Counted from the first letter of the stretch, positions 1 to 10,780 are shown. The stretch: 64,000 bases of DNA from Solirubrobacter sp963798325 (GCA_963798325.1 CAWCSS010000004.1:181111-245110), one strand, 5' to 3'. Numbers and translations are program-made. The notes: generated by a model from the sequence alone, not told the origin.

Positions 1-2118
1 GGCGCGATCTGTCTGTTCCTGGCCGTGACGCTTGGGTTGTCGGCGGGCACGATCGGGCCGGGCGGTGCGCGTCCGGACTGGTGGGACGGCACGTGGGTCA
101 AGACCCGCGGCGGCATGGTGGGGGAGACGCTGGACTACGTGATCGACACGCTGCTGGGCAGCGTCGGCGCGCACCTGTTCGCGATCTTCCTGTTCATCGC
201 CGGCGTGCTGCTGATCACCGGGGCGTCGGTCGCGGGCGTCGTGAAGTTCACGTCGGACTCGGTGTCGACGACCACGCGCGAACTGCGCGGGGCGGTCAAG
301 AAGGCGCCGCGCCCGAAGCCGCGCGCGCGGACGACGCGGCCGGTCGACGATCTGGCGACGCTCGAGCGGTCCACCCGCGTGCGGGTCAAGCGGCCGGCGA
401 CCGAAGAGGCGCCCGCGATCGACGAGCCGCCGGAGTTCGATTCGCTCTGGGACGTCGATCCGGAGCCTGAGCTGCCGGAGCTGCCCGAGCCCGAGGACGA
501 CGAGCCGCAGCCCGTGGCCGAGCTTCCCGGCCTGGCCGAGGACCCCGCCGAGGACGAGCCGGGCGTCACCCGCGGGCCGTCGGAGCCGGTCTCCGAGGAC
601 CAGCTCACGCCGCAGGGCCGCTACCGCCGCGAGGTCACCGACTCCCCCGATTTCGTCTGGGAGCTCCCGGACCCGACCAAGCTGACGCGCTCGACCGAGG
701 ACGCCTCGCGCCCGGACACGGTGGGGCAGGAGAAGGTGGCCGCGGCGCTGCTGGAGGCGCTCGGGCACTTCAACATCGACGCGCGGGTGATCGGGATGGT
801 CTCCGGCCCGCACATCACCCGCTACGAGCTGCGGCTGGCGCCCGGCATCAAGGTCGGCAAGGTCGCGCAGCTCAAGGACGACCTCGCCTACGCGCTGGCC
901 GCGGCCGACATCCGCATCCTGGCGCCGATCCCGGGCAAGCAGGCGGTCGGCATCGAGGTGCCCAACGCGCGCCGCCGGATCGTGCACCTCGGCGACATCT
1001 ACCAGGAGCCGCCGGCCGACTGGTCGCCGCTGACGGTGTGGCTGGGCAAGGACGTCGCGGGCCGCGCGATCGGGGCCGATCTGGCCAAGATGCCGCACCT
1101 GCTGGTGGCCGGCACGACCGGCGCCGGCAAGTCCGCGTGCGTGAACGCGATGCTCTCGTCGATCCTGCTCCGCGCCACGCCGCACGAGGTGCGGATGGTG
1201 CTGGTCGATCCCAAGCAGGTCGAGCTCACCCACTACGACTCGATCCCGCACCTGCTGACGCCGGTGATCACGTCGCCGCGCCAGGCCGCCACCGCGCTGC
1301 AGAACCTCGTGCGCGAGATGGAGGAGCGCTACTCGCAGATGGCCGTCGCCCGGACGCGCACGCTCAAGGACCTCAACGCCGTGCGCGCGGGACGCGATCA
1401 GGCGCCGCTGCCGTACGTGCTGTGCGTGATCGACGAGCTCGCGGACCTGATGATGGTCGCCCCGGCGGATGTCGAGGACTCGATCATCCGCATCGCCCAG
1501 AAGGCGCGCGCGGTTGGGATCCATTTGGTTTTGGCCACCCAGTCGCCCCGAGTGGATGTCATCACCGGCATGATCAAGGCCAACGTGCCGTCGCGGATCG
1601 CGTTCGCGGTCTCCTCGCAGACCGACTCGCGCGTGATCCTCGACCAGAACGGCGCGGAGTCGCTGCTGGGCATGGGCGACATGCTCTTCTCGCCGGTCGG
1701 TTCCTCGCGCCTGCAGCGCATCCAGGGCGCGTTCATCGACGAGGCCCAGATCGAGGCGCTGACCGACTCGTGGCGCGATCAGGGCGAGCCGGAGCTGCGC
1801 GAGGACCTGCTCGAGGAGGTCGTCGAGGCCCCGGAGGAGTCGTCGTCGGACAGCGAGTTCGATCCCGACGAGGACCCGCTGCTGGCCGACGCCATCCGCC
1901 TCGTGGCCGAGATGCAGACCGCTTCGACCTCGATGCTGCAACGTCGCTTGCGGCTCGGCTACACCCGGGCTGGAAGGCTGATCGACATGCTCGAGCGGCG
2001 AGGCGTCATTTCCGGCTACGAAGGCTCCAAGCCGCGCCAGGTGCTGGTCACCGAGGCGGATCTCCCGCGCGTGCTGGAGGCTCTGGCGCCGGTCGGCGAC
2101 GAAGAGTCGCCCGGCTAG
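1..2118 (+). CDS. ftsK: DNA translocase FtsK/SpoIIIE family (5' end outside window)
   Basis: Membrane-anchored hexameric motor that pumps chromosome termini through the division septum. The frame is open from base 1 and already encodes a hydrophobic stretch (CLFLAVTLGL), so the first membrane helices lie before the window; the GTG at 25 is inside this helix and is not the start. A second membrane helix lies near bases 166-240, followed by an acidic linker. The motor domain shows Walker A GTTGAGKS at 1111-1134 and a Walker B strand ending VIDELADLMM near 1425-1455. The C-terminal winged-helix gamma domain, which reads KOPS-type polarity sequences, spans about 1875-2060 and contains LQRRLRLGYTRAGRLIDMLE. 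A RodZ-like gene follows after 16 bases. Identity is secure; only the N-terminal length is unknown. Confidence 0.94.
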   Translation, partial: GAICLFLAVTLGLSAGTIGPGGARPDWWDGTWVKTRGGMVGETLDYVIDTLLGSVGAHLFAIFLFIAGVLLITGASVAGVVKFTSDSVSTTTRELRGAVKKAPRPKPRARTTRPVDDLATLERSTRVRVKRPATEEAPAIDEPPEFDSLWDVDPEPELPELPEPEDDEPQPVAELPGLAEDPAEDEPGVTRGPSEPVSEDQLTPQGRYRREVTDSPDFVWELPDPTKLTRSTEDASRPDTVGQEKVAAALLEALGHFNIDARVIGMVSGPHITRYELRLAPGIKVGKVAQLKDDLAYALAAADIRILAPIPGKQAVGIEVPNARRRIVHLGDIYQEPPADWSPLTVWLGKDVAGRAIGADLAKMPHLLVAGTTGAGKSACVNAMLSSILLRATPHEVRMVLVDPKQVELTHYDSIPHLLTPVITSPRQAATALQNLVREMEERYSQMAVARTRTLKDLNAVRAGRDQAPLPYVLCVIDELADLMMVAPADVEDSIIRIAQKARAVGIHLVLATQSPRVDVITGMIKANVPSRIAFAVSSQTDSRVILDQNGAESLLGMGDMLFSPVGSSRLQRIQGAFIDEAQIEALTDSWRDQGEPELREDLLEEVVEAPEESSSDSEFDPDEDPLLADAIRLVAEMQTASTSMLQRRLRLGYTRAGRLIDMLERRGVISGYEGSKPRQVLVTEADLPRVLEALAPVGDEESPG

Positions 2119-2134
2119 CCTCAGAAGGGGTCGC

Positions 2135-2944
2135 ATGCCAGAGATCGGTGAGACGCTTCGCGAAACGAGGATGCGCCGCCGGATCGACATGACGGAGGTC
2201 GAGGCGGCGACGAAGATCCGCGCCAAATACCTTCGCGCGCTCGAGAACGAGGAGTGGGACCTGCTGCCCGGGCCCACGTTCGTCAAGACGTTCCTGCGCA
2301 CCTACGCGGAGTACCTGGACCTGGATCCGCGGCTGCTGGTCGAGGAGTACCGCCAGCGCTACGAGCGGCCGACGACGCAGGACCTGACGCCGTTCGGGCC
2401 CGGGATGGGCTCCCGCGGGCGCGGCCGCAGCGCCCGCCGGCGTCCGCGGCGGGCGATCGGGCCGGTCCTGGTGATCGGCCTCGGCGTGATCGCGCTGTTG
2501 GGCGCGCTGTACGCGCTGGGCGTGCTCTGGCCGTCCAACGACGAGGATCCGACGGGCGCTCCGGTGGCGACGGCCACGCAGACGCCCGTCGCGACCGCCA
2601 CGCCCGCTCCGGCCAAGAAGAAGAAGGCGACGTCGAAGAAGAAGGCGGCGCCGACGCGGGTCTCGCTGCGCCTGACGGCGACCGGCAACGTCTACGCGTG
2701 CGTCGAGGACGCCACCGGCAAGGCGGTCGTGAACGCCGTCAACCTCACGAAGGGCCAGAAGACGAAGACCTTCCGCTCCAAGCGCTTCCGCGCGAACTTC
2801 GGGTCCGGCGCCGTCCGGATGATCGTGGACGGCAAGACCTACCCGGTGGCCAACACCGGCCGTCCCGTCGGCTACGAGATGCGGCCGGGCAAGAAGCCGC
2901 GCAAGTTGTCGGAGTCCGTCCGCGCGGGGCTGTGCGCGCTATGA
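2135..2944 (+). CDS. RodZ-like helix-turn-helix membrane protein
   Basis: The protein has 269 residues. The N-terminal 75 residues form a Xre-like HTH_25 domain (start PEIGETLRETRMRRRIDMTE). A basic linker follows, then a single membrane helix at about 107-131, a Thr/Ala/Pro linker with Lys-rich patches, and a C-terminal beta domain of the DUF4115 type from about 175. This architecture matches RodZ, which links MreB filaments to the wall machinery at the inner membrane; in rod-less actinobacteria its role is less clear. The stop codon overlaps the ATG of cinA (ATGA), so the two are probably translationally coupled. The order ftsK-rodZ-like-cinA is common in Gram-positive genomes. Confidence 0.82.
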   Translation: MPEIGETLRETRMRRRIDMTEVEAATKIRAKYLRALENEEWDLLPGPTFVKTFLRTYAEYLDLDPRLLVEEYRQRYERPTTQDLTPFGPGMGSRGRGRSARRRPRRAIGPVLVIGLGVIALLGALYALGVLWPSNDEDPTGAPVATATQTPVATATPAPAKKKKATSKKKAAPTRVSLRLTATGNVYACVEDATGKAVVNAVNLTKGQKTKTFRSKRFRANFGSGAVRMIVDGKTYPVANTGRPVGYEMRPGKKPRKLSESVRAGLCAL

Positions 2945-4191
2945 GCGTCCAGGCCGGGATCATCGTCACGGGCACCGAGGTCCTCGGCGGCCTGATCGCC
3001 GACGCCAACGGGCCGTGGCTGTCCGAGCAGCTGCGCCGGCACGGCGTGAGCCTGCGCGAGATCGTCGTCGTGGGCGATCGTGAAGCGGACCTGCGGCGGG
3101 CGCTGGACTTCTTCCGCGATGTCGATCTGGTGCTGACCAGCGGCGGGCTCGGCCCGACCGCGGACGACCTGACCGCCTCGGCGGTGGCGTCGTGGGTGGG
3201 GACGACGATGGAGCTCGACCCGGCGCTGGAGGAGCGCGTCTGGGCGATCGTCAACCGGCTGCGGGCGCGCGTGGGCGGCGACGAGGCGCCGATGCGGGCG
3301 GGCGCGCACAAGCAGGCGTTCGTGCCGGTCGGATCGGTCGTGCTGGAACCGGTGGGCACCGCTCCGGGGTTCCTGCTGGGCGCTTCGCCGTTGATCGCGG
3401 TGCTCCCGGGGCCGCCACGCGAGCTGCAGGCGATGTGGGCGGACGCCGTGACGCGGGAGCCGCTGGCGGGCCTGTTGGCGTCGGCGGGCGAGCTGGAGCG
3501 GCACATCCTGCGGTTCTTCGGGCTCCCGGAACCGCACATCGCGGCGACGCTGCGCGAGCTCGACGCGGACGCGCTGCCTCTGGAGATCACCACCTGCCTG
3601 CGTCGCGGCGAACTCGAGGTGGCGACGGTCTTTGCGCCTTCGTCGGCCTCGGCGTATGACGCGCTGGAGGCTGCTCTGCGCGAGCGGCACGGGTCGTTGC
3701 TGTTCTCCTCCGACGGGTCGACGATCGACGAGGTGGTCGCGGGCCTGTTGTCGGGCCTGACGATCGCCACGGCCGAGTCGTGCACCGGCGGGTTGATGGC
3801 GGGTCGGTTGACGGACCTCGCGGGCTCCTCGGCCTACGTCATGGGCGGGCTCGTCGTCTACTCCAACGAGGCGAAGACGTCGCTGGCGGGCGTGCCCGCG
3901 TCGTTGATCTCCGCTCACGGGGCGGTTTCGCCCGAGGTCGCCCGCGCGTTGGCCGCGGGCGCGCGGTCGTCGCTGGGCGTCGACGTGGGCATCGGCATCA
4001 CGGGCGTCGCCGGCCCGGGCGGAGGCTCGCCCGAGAAGCCGGTCGGAACCGTGTGTCTGTGCATCGAGGCGCCCTGGGGCGCCGAGGAGCGAGTGGTCCG
4101 GTTGCCGGGCTCGCGAGCCGACGTGCGAGACCGCACGACGACGGTGGCGATGCACATGCTCCGCGCGCTGCTGCTGCGCCGGCCGAGCTGA
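2941..4191 (+). CDS. cinA: CinA: nicotinamide-nucleotide amidase / MoCF-domain protein
   Basis: A 416-residue two-domain protein. The N-terminal MoCF-like domain (about 1-170) carries TSGGLGPTADD and the start GIIVTGTEVLGG. The C-terminal PncC domain (about 260-410) carries TAESCTGGLMAGRLT and GVAGPGGGSPEKPVGTV. PncC deamidates nicotinamide mononucleotide for NAD salvage, and the N-terminal domain of some homologues is an ADP-ribose pyrophosphatase. The ATG is chosen because it overlaps the upstream stop by ATGA and yields exactly the conserved N-terminus; the frame stays open far upstream but only as a shadow of the rodZ-like gene. In many bacteria cinA is co-transcribed with recA; here recA lies 5.5 kb downstream with other genes between. 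Confidence 0.94.
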   Translation: MSVQAGIIVTGTEVLGGLIADANGPWLSEQLRRHGVSLREIVVVGDREADLRRALDFFRDVDLVLTSGGLGPTADDLTASAVASWVGTTMELDPALEERVWAIVNRLRARVGGDEAPMRAGAHKQAFVPVGSVVLEPVGTAPGFLLGASPLIAVLPGPPRELQAMWADAVTREPLAGLLASAGELERHILRFFGLPEPHIAATLRELDADALPLEITTCLRRGELEVATVFAPSSASAYDALEAALRERHGSLLFSSDGSTIDEVVAGLLSGLTIATAESCTGGLMAGRLTDLAGSSAYVMGGLVVYSNEAKTSLAGVPASLISAHGAVSPEVARALAAGARSSLGVDVGIGITGVAGPGGGSPEKPVGTVCLCIEAPWGAEERVVRLPGSRADVRDRTTTVAMHMLRALLLRRPS

Positions 4192-4212
4192 CGGCGAGCG
4201 CCCGCGAGCCGC

Positions 4213-4247
4213 GTGACGTTTGTTCGCCACCAGCGAACGTTCGTCAC
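4213..4247 (+). terminator. Imperfect hairpin downstream of cinA
   Basis: Two arms, each of 15 bases, pair except for a 3-base internal mismatch: outer GTGACG/CGTCAC and inner GTTCGC/GCGAAC around a 5-base loop. It starts 22 bases after the cinA stop. There is no T-run, which is usual for high-GC actinobacterial terminators. It also contains GAACGTTC, but not with the 4-base spacing of a LexA box. Confidence 0.35.
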
Positions 4248-4346
4248 TCGCTCGCGGCGCGGGTGGCGCGTAGCCGCTCGGCGGCGCACCCGCCGCCGGG
4301 CGCGCTTGACGCGACCGCCGCGGTCTGCTCGCAGTTAACGCGAGCA

Positions 4347-4865
4347 ATGCGCCTCTTCGTCGCCCTCGATCTCCCCGACGCCGCCCGTCTCACGCTCGCG
4401 GCGCTGAAGGTCGATAGGAACGTATGGCGCCCGGTGAACCGCGACTCCCTGCACATCACACTCGCGTTCCTCGGCACCCGCCCGGACGAGGACGTCGCCA
4501 CCATCAGGCCCCTGATCGAACGCGAGACCACCGCGCCGCGACTGACCTTCGGCCCGGTACTGCTGCTCCCACCGCGCCGCCCGAAGGTCCTGACGATCGA
4601 GCTCGAGGAGCAGGGCCTCGCTCCGCTGCGACAACGAATCGCCGACGGACTCCAAGACGCCGGCGTCTACACACCCGAGCGACGCCCGTTCCGGCCCCAC
4701 GTCACGCTGGCGCGGCTGCGACCACGCGAACGGCCGACACCGACGCACCTGAGCCTCGAACCGCTCACCTTCCACGGCACCGCCGTCACGCTCTACGCCT
4801 CGCGCCTGCATCCCACCGGCGCCCGCTACGAGCCGCTCGTTTCCGCACCGCTGGCGGCACCGTGA
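4347..4865 (+). CDS. thpR: RNA 2',3'-cyclic phosphodiesterase (2'-5' RNA ligase family)
   Basis: A 172-residue protein of the 2H phosphoesterase family. The two diagnostic HxTx motifs are HITL at residues 36-39 and HVTL at 118-121, in the spacing typical of ThpR. Family members hydrolyse 2',3'-cyclic phosphate RNA ends and can join tRNA halves through 2'-5' linkages in vitro. The ATG is chosen because it gives the canonical MRLFVALDLP start; the open frame before it has no conserved sequence. A short inverted repeat (GCTCGC/GCGAGC) lies just before the start. This gene often travels with cinA and recA, which supports co-regulation with the neighbouring DNA/RNA maintenance genes. Confidence 0.9.
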   Translation: MRLFVALDLPDAARLTLAALKVDRNVWRPVNRDSLHITLAFLGTRPDEDVATIRPLIERETTAPRLTFGPVLLLPPRRPKVLTIELEEQGLAPLRQRIADGLQDAGVYTPERRPFRPHVTLARLRPRERPTPTHLSLEPLTFHGTAVTLYASRLHPTGARYEPLVSAPLAAP

Positions 4866-4885
4866 CCGCTACGCTCAGCCTGTAT

Positions 4886-6753
4886 ATGGTCAATGCCACG
4901 GCCCGGCGGGCCGCTCTCCCCGCGCTGCTCGCCCTCGCCGCGCTTCTGGCCCTCCCGAACGCCGCGCAAGCCGCCTTTCGCTGGAAGACGTGCGTCGATT
5001 TCCGCGGCGTGAAGTGCGCGACGCAAGATCGTCCCACTCGACCGCACCGGGGTCGATCCGGGGACCGTCCCGCTGCGGCTGGCACGCGTCGGCAGGACCG
5101 GCGGCCCGACGATGATGTACCTGTCCGGCGGCCCCGGCGGCGCGGGCGTGAGCGAGATGCTCTCGATCATCTCGATCCTCCCGCAGCTCCAGGACCGCTT
5201 CCAGATCATCGGCTATGACCAGCGAGGAACGGGCCGCTCCGGCCTGCTGCGGTGCCCGCGGCTGGAGAGGGACGTGCACCTGCGCGACAGCCTCGCCGCC
5301 GAGGAGTGCGCGAACCGGATCGGCGTCGCCCGCCATCACTACACGACGGCCGACAGCGTCGCCGACATGGAGGCGATCCGGGCCGAGCTCGGCGTCGAGA
5401 AGCTGACGCTGTTCGGCATCTCCTACGGGACCGAGCTCGCGATCGCCTACGCGCGGACCTTCCCGCAGCACGTCGACAAGCTGATCCTCGACTCGACCGT
5501 GGACGCCGACGACCGCGACCCGTTCGCGACGGTCAACTTCCGCGCGATGGGTCCGACGCTCAAGTCGCTGTGCCCGTCGAAGTGCGACGGGATCTCCGAG
5601 GACCCGGCCGGGGACCTGGCGAAACTCGTCGCGATGACCCGCGGCAAGTCGCTGCAGGCCTTCGCCTACGACAGCCTCGGCCGCTCGCACCGCGTCAAGA
5701 TCGGCCCGGTCGCGTTGCTCGATCTGATGTTCACGGCGGACTACGTCCCGCCGATCCGCGCGCTCGTCCCCGCCGCGGTGAAGGCGGCGCTGACCGGCGA
5801 CGGCGCGTTGCTCGCCCGCCTGGTCCACGAGGTCAGCCGCTATGACGACCTGGGCTCGCCGCGAGACTTCTCGACCGCCCGCTACGCCACCGTGTGCGAG
5901 ACGACGCCGCTGCCGTGGGATTCCGGGCACGCCCGTCGACCTGCGCCCCGCGGTCACCGCGCAGCGCGTCGGGGCCCTCCCCGCGAGCGCGTTCCTGCCC
6001 TTCGACGCGGCGGTCGTGGTCGAGGACGAGATCGACCTGTGCACCCGCTGGCCGGACGTCCCGCGCGTCCCGTCGGCCGACCCGGCGCCGCCCTACCCGA
6101 CCGTCCCCACCCTGATCCTGCAGGGCGGCGAGGACCTGCGCACGCCGCCGGAGTGGTCGGCCAACGTCGCCGCCCGCATCCCGGGCGCGCAGCGCTTCGT
6201 GATCCCGGGCGTCGGGCACTCGACGGTCAGCGACCCGCGCGACTGCGCCGCCGATCAGATCCTCAAGTTCGTCCGCGGCGCCAAGCTGGCGACGCGCTGC
6301 AAGCGGATTCCCACCGGCGTGCCGGCGTTCAACTCGCCGCCGAAGACGTTCGAGTCGCTGGCGGGCGTGCCCGGCTACTCGCGCAAGGTCGGGCGGACGC
6401 TGCGCGCGGTCTCGGCCACCGCCCAGGATCTGCTGCTGATCCTCTCGACCGCCACCGCGAGCAGCGGCGGCGGCCTGCGCGGAGGCTCGTGGGAGGTCAG
6501 CGGCAGCCGGATGCGGCTGCACGACTTCCAGGCGGTCACCGGCGCGCAGGTCAACGGGACGCTGACCGCGAGCACGCTGACGATGCGCGTGAGCGGCGCG
6601 CAGGCGGCCAAGGGCACCCTGAAACTGCACAAGGGGCGGCTGAAGGGCACGCTCGGCGGGCGCAGGATCGACACCCGCCTCGGCCCGGCCCAGGCGAGTG
6701 CCGCCGCGCTGCAACTTCGCCTGCCACGGCACTTCCCGGCGTTCCCGCGCTGA
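4886..6753 (+). pseudogene. Secreted alpha/beta hydrolase, tripeptidyl-aminopeptidase-like, two frameshifts
   Basis: The N-terminus (MVNATARRAALPALLALAA) is a signal peptide. Coding then moves to the next frame near 5025 and to the third frame near 5925. Joined, the parts give one coherent TAP-family serine hydrolase: oxyanion region YLSGGPGGAG, GYDQRGTGRSG, nucleophile elbow GISYG, then acid ILQGGEDLR and base GVGHST in the C-terminal TAP-like domain. A roughly 150-residue beta-rich tail follows. Each break is repaired by removing one base (an extra C in GACGCAAG, an extra T in GATTCCGG). The conserved residues on both sides are intact, so the disruption is either very recent or an error in the sequence. 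Predicted role is extracellular removal of N-terminal peptides. Confidence 0.8.
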
Positions 6754-6814
6754 CAGACCGACCTCCAGTCACATTGCGGACCGGGACCACGGCCACTACG
6801 TTCGTTGGCTCGTG

Positions 6815-7225
6815 ATGGGGACGAGCGTGAGGCAGGATGCCCCGGCCGTGCAACAGCGCGAGCGGTCGACGCGCGTCCTGATCGCCGAGGACGACGAGAG
6901 CCTGCGGGCGCTCATCCGGCTCACGATCGACGTCGGCGACGTCGAGATCGACGAGGCCACCGACGGCGAGGAAGCGCTCACGCTCGCGCGCGCGAACCCG
7001 CCCGACGTCGCGCTGCTGGACTGGATGATGCCCAGCCCGGACGGGCTCGAGGTCTGCCGCGCCCTGCGCGCGGACCCGCTCACGGCCGGCGCCTACATCG
7101 TGATCGTGACCGCCCGCGCGCTGCCCGCCGATCGCGACCAGGCCCTCGCCGCCGGCGCCGATCGCTACATCCCGAAACCCTTCTCACCGGCGGAGTTGCT
7201 CGCGACGGTGCGTAGCCGCCTATGA
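6815..7225 (+). CDS. Single-domain response regulator
   Basis: A 136-residue CheY-like receiver with no output domain. The acidic pair is D26/D27, the phospho-acceptor D69 lies in LLDWMMP, T99 is in the switch position, and K121 lies in PKPFSP. The first 19 residues are a non-conserved extension, so the true start could be a little downstream. Its stop overlaps the ATG of the sensor kinase by ATGA, making the kinase the obvious partner. Without a DNA-binding domain it must act through protein contacts or in a phosphorelay. Confidence 0.86.
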   Translation: MGTSVRQDAPAVQQRERSTRVLIAEDDESLRALIRLTIDVGDVEIDEATDGEEALTLARANPPDVALLDWMMPSPDGLEVCRALRADPLTAGAYIVIVTARALPADRDQALAAGADRYIPKPFSPAELLATVRSRL

Positions 7226-9624
7226 CCCGCCGCACGCTGCTGGGCTCACTGCTGATCCTGGCCGCGGTCATCGCCGTCGTCGGCGCGCTCTCGGTGGCGA
7301 TCGACCGCCAGCACCAGGCCGCGCTGCGCGCGCAGCGCTCGCTCGCGGTGATCGCCGCCGCCAACCTCACCCAGCAACGGCTGCTCGCCGTCCAGACCAA
7401 CATCCGCGGCTACCTGATCGGCGGCAGCGAGGACCTGCTGTCGCGATACCGGATCGCCCGCGCCGCGCTGCCGGACGCCACCTACGACCTGCAGGCGCTC
7501 GTCGCCGGCGACCCGCCCCAGATGCGCCGGGCACAGCAGATCCGCGACGACGCGCAGTCCTACGTCAACGACTACGCGGACATGGTCATCGGGCGCACCC
7601 GCGAGGACGGCGTGGGCGCGGGACGCGAGTTCGCCGCCGCGGCCGAGGGGGCCGAGCGGGCGATCGCGCTGCAGGAGCGGATCTCCGCGCTGAACGACGC
7701 CGAGGGCGGGCGCTCCGCCGAGCGCGCGTCAGAGGCCAACGAGTGGTCTGATCGCGCGTTGTGGATCGCGATCGTCGGCCTGGCCGTGTGTGTGCTCATC
7801 CTGGCCCTGGCGACGTGGTTCGTCGCCCGGCGGGTGGTGCAGCCGGTGGGGAGGCTGTCCGCGGCCGCCGATCGGGTGCGCCGCGGCGATTTCACGGTCG
7901 AGGTGCCGACGCGCGGCAGCCGCGAGGTCGCTCGCCTGGGGGCCTCGTTCAATGCGATGGCGCGGTCGCTGGAGGAGAGCCGCGACGAGCTGGAGTCCCA
8001 GAACGCCGAGCTCGAGGCGCAGGCGATCACGCTCGAGGAGCGTCAGGAGGAACTCGTCGCACAGCATCTCGAGATCTCCACCACGGCCGCGCAGCTGGCC
8101 GAACAGACGCAGCGCGCGGAGCTGTTCTCGTCCTTCGCCGACCGGCTCGCCGCGACCCGCTCTCCCGAGGCCCTGGCGACGCTGGCGCTCGAGCAGCTGG
8201 GCGAGGTCGCCGGCGCCGACGTCGGTGTCGCCTGGGCCGAGGACTGGCGCGATCCGTCGCGCTGGGCGCGGCTCGCCGTCCGTGGCCTGGAGCCGTCCTC
8301 GCTGTCGGAGTTCGCGGCGGCGCGCGGGGAGGGGGCGAGCGCGCGGGCGGTCTCCTCGGGCGAGGTGGTCTTCGTCGAGGACGGCACGTTGCGCGTGCAC
8401 GGGCTGGCGGGCACGATGACCGTGCGCTGGGAGGTCCACGTGCCGCTGACGATCGGCGAGCGGGCGGTGGGCGTGGTGGCGCTGGGCGGCGTCAGCCGGC
8501 CGTTCTCGGACGCGTCGGGCGTGCTGGCGCGCCTCGCCGGCCAGGCCGCGGTGGCGCTGGCCGAGGCGAGCGCGCTGGCCGAGCGCGACTGGCTCTCGCA
8601 GGTCAACGCGGCCGTGCTCGACGGCGTGCGCGAGGGGATCGCGCTGATCGGCCTCGATCACGAGCTCGTCTTCGCCAACGCCGCGATGTCAGAGCTGGCC
8701 GAGCGGCTCTCGCTCCCGCTCGACGTCGCCGTCGGCACCCACGGCGCCGATCTCGCCCAGGCCGCGGTCGATCCCGAGGACTTCGAGGAGTGGGAGCAGA
8801 TCCTGGCCGACTCCGACGAGCCGACGGCGGACGAGCTGCTGGTCGCGGGCGTGTCGCTGGAGCGCTTCACGGCGCCGGTGGACGCCGAGGACGGCTCGCG
8901 CATCGGCCGGCTGGTGATGCTGCGCGACGTCACCCGCGAGCGCGACGCCGAGCGCCTGAAGACCGACCTGATGGCGACGGTCTCGCACGAGCTGCGCACG
9001 CCGCTGGCGTCGGTGCTGGGCTACGCCGAGCTGCTGCGGACGCGGCGCCTGGAGCCCTCGGCACGCGATGAGATCGTCGGCACCGTGCACCGCGAGGCCA
9101 AGCGGCTGTCGGGGCTGATCGACGACTTCCTGGACCTGCAGTCGATCGAGCAGCACCGGTTCGTGCTGACGCTGGAGCCGTTCTCGGTCGACACGCTCCT
9201 GCAGGAGGCCGTGGCCACCTTCCGCGGCCAGAGCCGGCGACACGAGCTCGAGCTGTCGCTGTGCGCGACGCCCGTGCGGGCGTCCGGCGACCGCGGGCGG
9301 ATCGTCCAGGTGGTCTCGAACCTGCTCTCCAACGCGATCAAGTACTCGCCGCAGGGCGGTGTCGTGCGGGTGGCGGCGGAGTGCGCCTCAGGCATGGTGC
9401 GCGTGTCGGTGACCGATGCCGGGCTGGGCATCCCGGCCGAGGATCAGGGGCGGATCTTCGAGAAGTTCTTCCGCGTCGCGCGCCCGGACGCGCGCGTGGG
9501 TGGGACGGGCCTCGGACTGGCCCTGGCGCACGAGATCGTCGTCGCCCACGGCGGCGAGATGGGGTTCACGAGCGTGGAGGGGGAGGGATCGACGTTCTGG
9601 TTCACACTTCCCGCGGCTTTGTGA
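7222..9624 (+). CDS. Sensor histidine kinase with CHASE3, HAMP, GAF and PAS domains
   Basis: An 800-residue membrane kinase. Order of parts: membrane helix about 7-27; extracytoplasmic CHASE3-like region (LAVQTNIRGYLIGGSEDLL) to about 175; second helix about 178-200; HAMP about 200-255; coiled coil; GAF about 305-455; PAS about 460-575; HisKA with H589 in the H-box SHELRTPLASVLGY; and HATPase. The last shows the N-box VVSNLLSNAIKYSP, G1 DAGLGIP, the F-box IFEKFFRV and G2 GGTGLGLALAH. The ligand is not predictable. The gene ends 85 bases before recA; whether it affects the SOS genes is unknown. Confidence 0.9.
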   Translation: MTRRTLLGSLLILAAVIAVVGALSVAIDRQHQAALRAQRSLAVIAAANLTQQRLLAVQTNIRGYLIGGSEDLLSRYRIARAALPDATYDLQALVAGDPPQMRRAQQIRDDAQSYVNDYADMVIGRTREDGVGAGREFAAAAEGAERAIALQERISALNDAEGGRSAERASEANEWSDRALWIAIVGLAVCVLILALATWFVARRVVQPVGRLSAAADRVRRGDFTVEVPTRGSREVARLGASFNAMARSLEESRDELESQNAELEAQAITLEERQEELVAQHLEISTTAAQLAEQTQRAELFSSFADRLAATRSPEALATLALEQLGEVAGADVGVAWAEDWRDPSRWARLAVRGLEPSSLSEFAAARGEGASARAVSSGEVVFVEDGTLRVHGLAGTMTVRWEVHVPLTIGERAVGVVALGGVSRPFSDASGVLARLAGQAAVALAEASALAERDWLSQVNAAVLDGVREGIALIGLDHELVFANAAMSELAERLSLPLDVAVGTHGADLAQAAVDPEDFEEWEQILADSDEPTADELLVAGVSLERFTAPVDAEDGSRIGRLVMLRDVTRERDAERLKTDLMATVSHELRTPLASVLGYAELLRTRRLEPSARDEIVGTVHREAKRLSGLIDDFLDLQSIEQHRFVLTLEPFSVDTLLQEAVATFRGQSRRHELELSLCATPVRASGDRGRIVQVVSNLLSNAIKYSPQGGVVRVAAECASGMVRVSVTDAGLGIPAEDQGRIFEKFFRVARPDARVGGTGLGLALAHEIVVAHGGEMGFTSVEGEGSTFWFTLPAAL

Positions 9625-9657
9625 CGGCCTGTCACAGAACTGCACCAACTCTGTGAC
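9620..9657. repeat. Three TGTGAC/GTCACA half-sites between kinase gene and recA
   Basis: TGTGAC at 9620, its complement GTCACA at 9631 and TGTGAC at 9652 form nested inverted repeats. The 7-base arms GTCACAG/CTGTGAC surround 13 bases. This may be the terminator of the kinase gene or an operator 11 bases upstream of the recA LexA-type box. The inner pair resembles a CRP/FNR site but has a 7-base rather than 6-base spacer. Confidence 0.35.
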
Positions 9658-9668
9658 GAGACTGGATA

Positions 9669-9680
9669 GAACAGCTGTTC
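9669..9680. promoter_or_regulatory. LexA (SOS) box of recA
   Basis: GAACAGCTGTTC, a perfect match to the Gram-positive/actinobacterial GAAC-N4-GTTC LexA consensus. It is extended to a 14-base palindrome (AGAACAGCTGTTCT) and sits 29 bases before the recA ATG, where LexA would block the promoter. No lexA gene is in the window. Confidence 0.78.
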
Positions 9681-9709
9681 TGTCCGATGCTCGCCCTAGC
9701 GTGCTGGAC

Positions 9710-10780
<1,071 letters not shown>

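Noticed and set aside
4213..4247. LexA box downstream of cinA (GAACGTTC)
   Set aside because: The half-sites are adjacent with no 4-base spacer. It is part of a hairpin after the cinA stop.
9620..9636. CRP/FNR site TGTGA...TCACA before recA
   Set aside because: The spacer is 7 bases, not 6, and one half lies in the upstream stop codon. Kept only as an inverted repeat.
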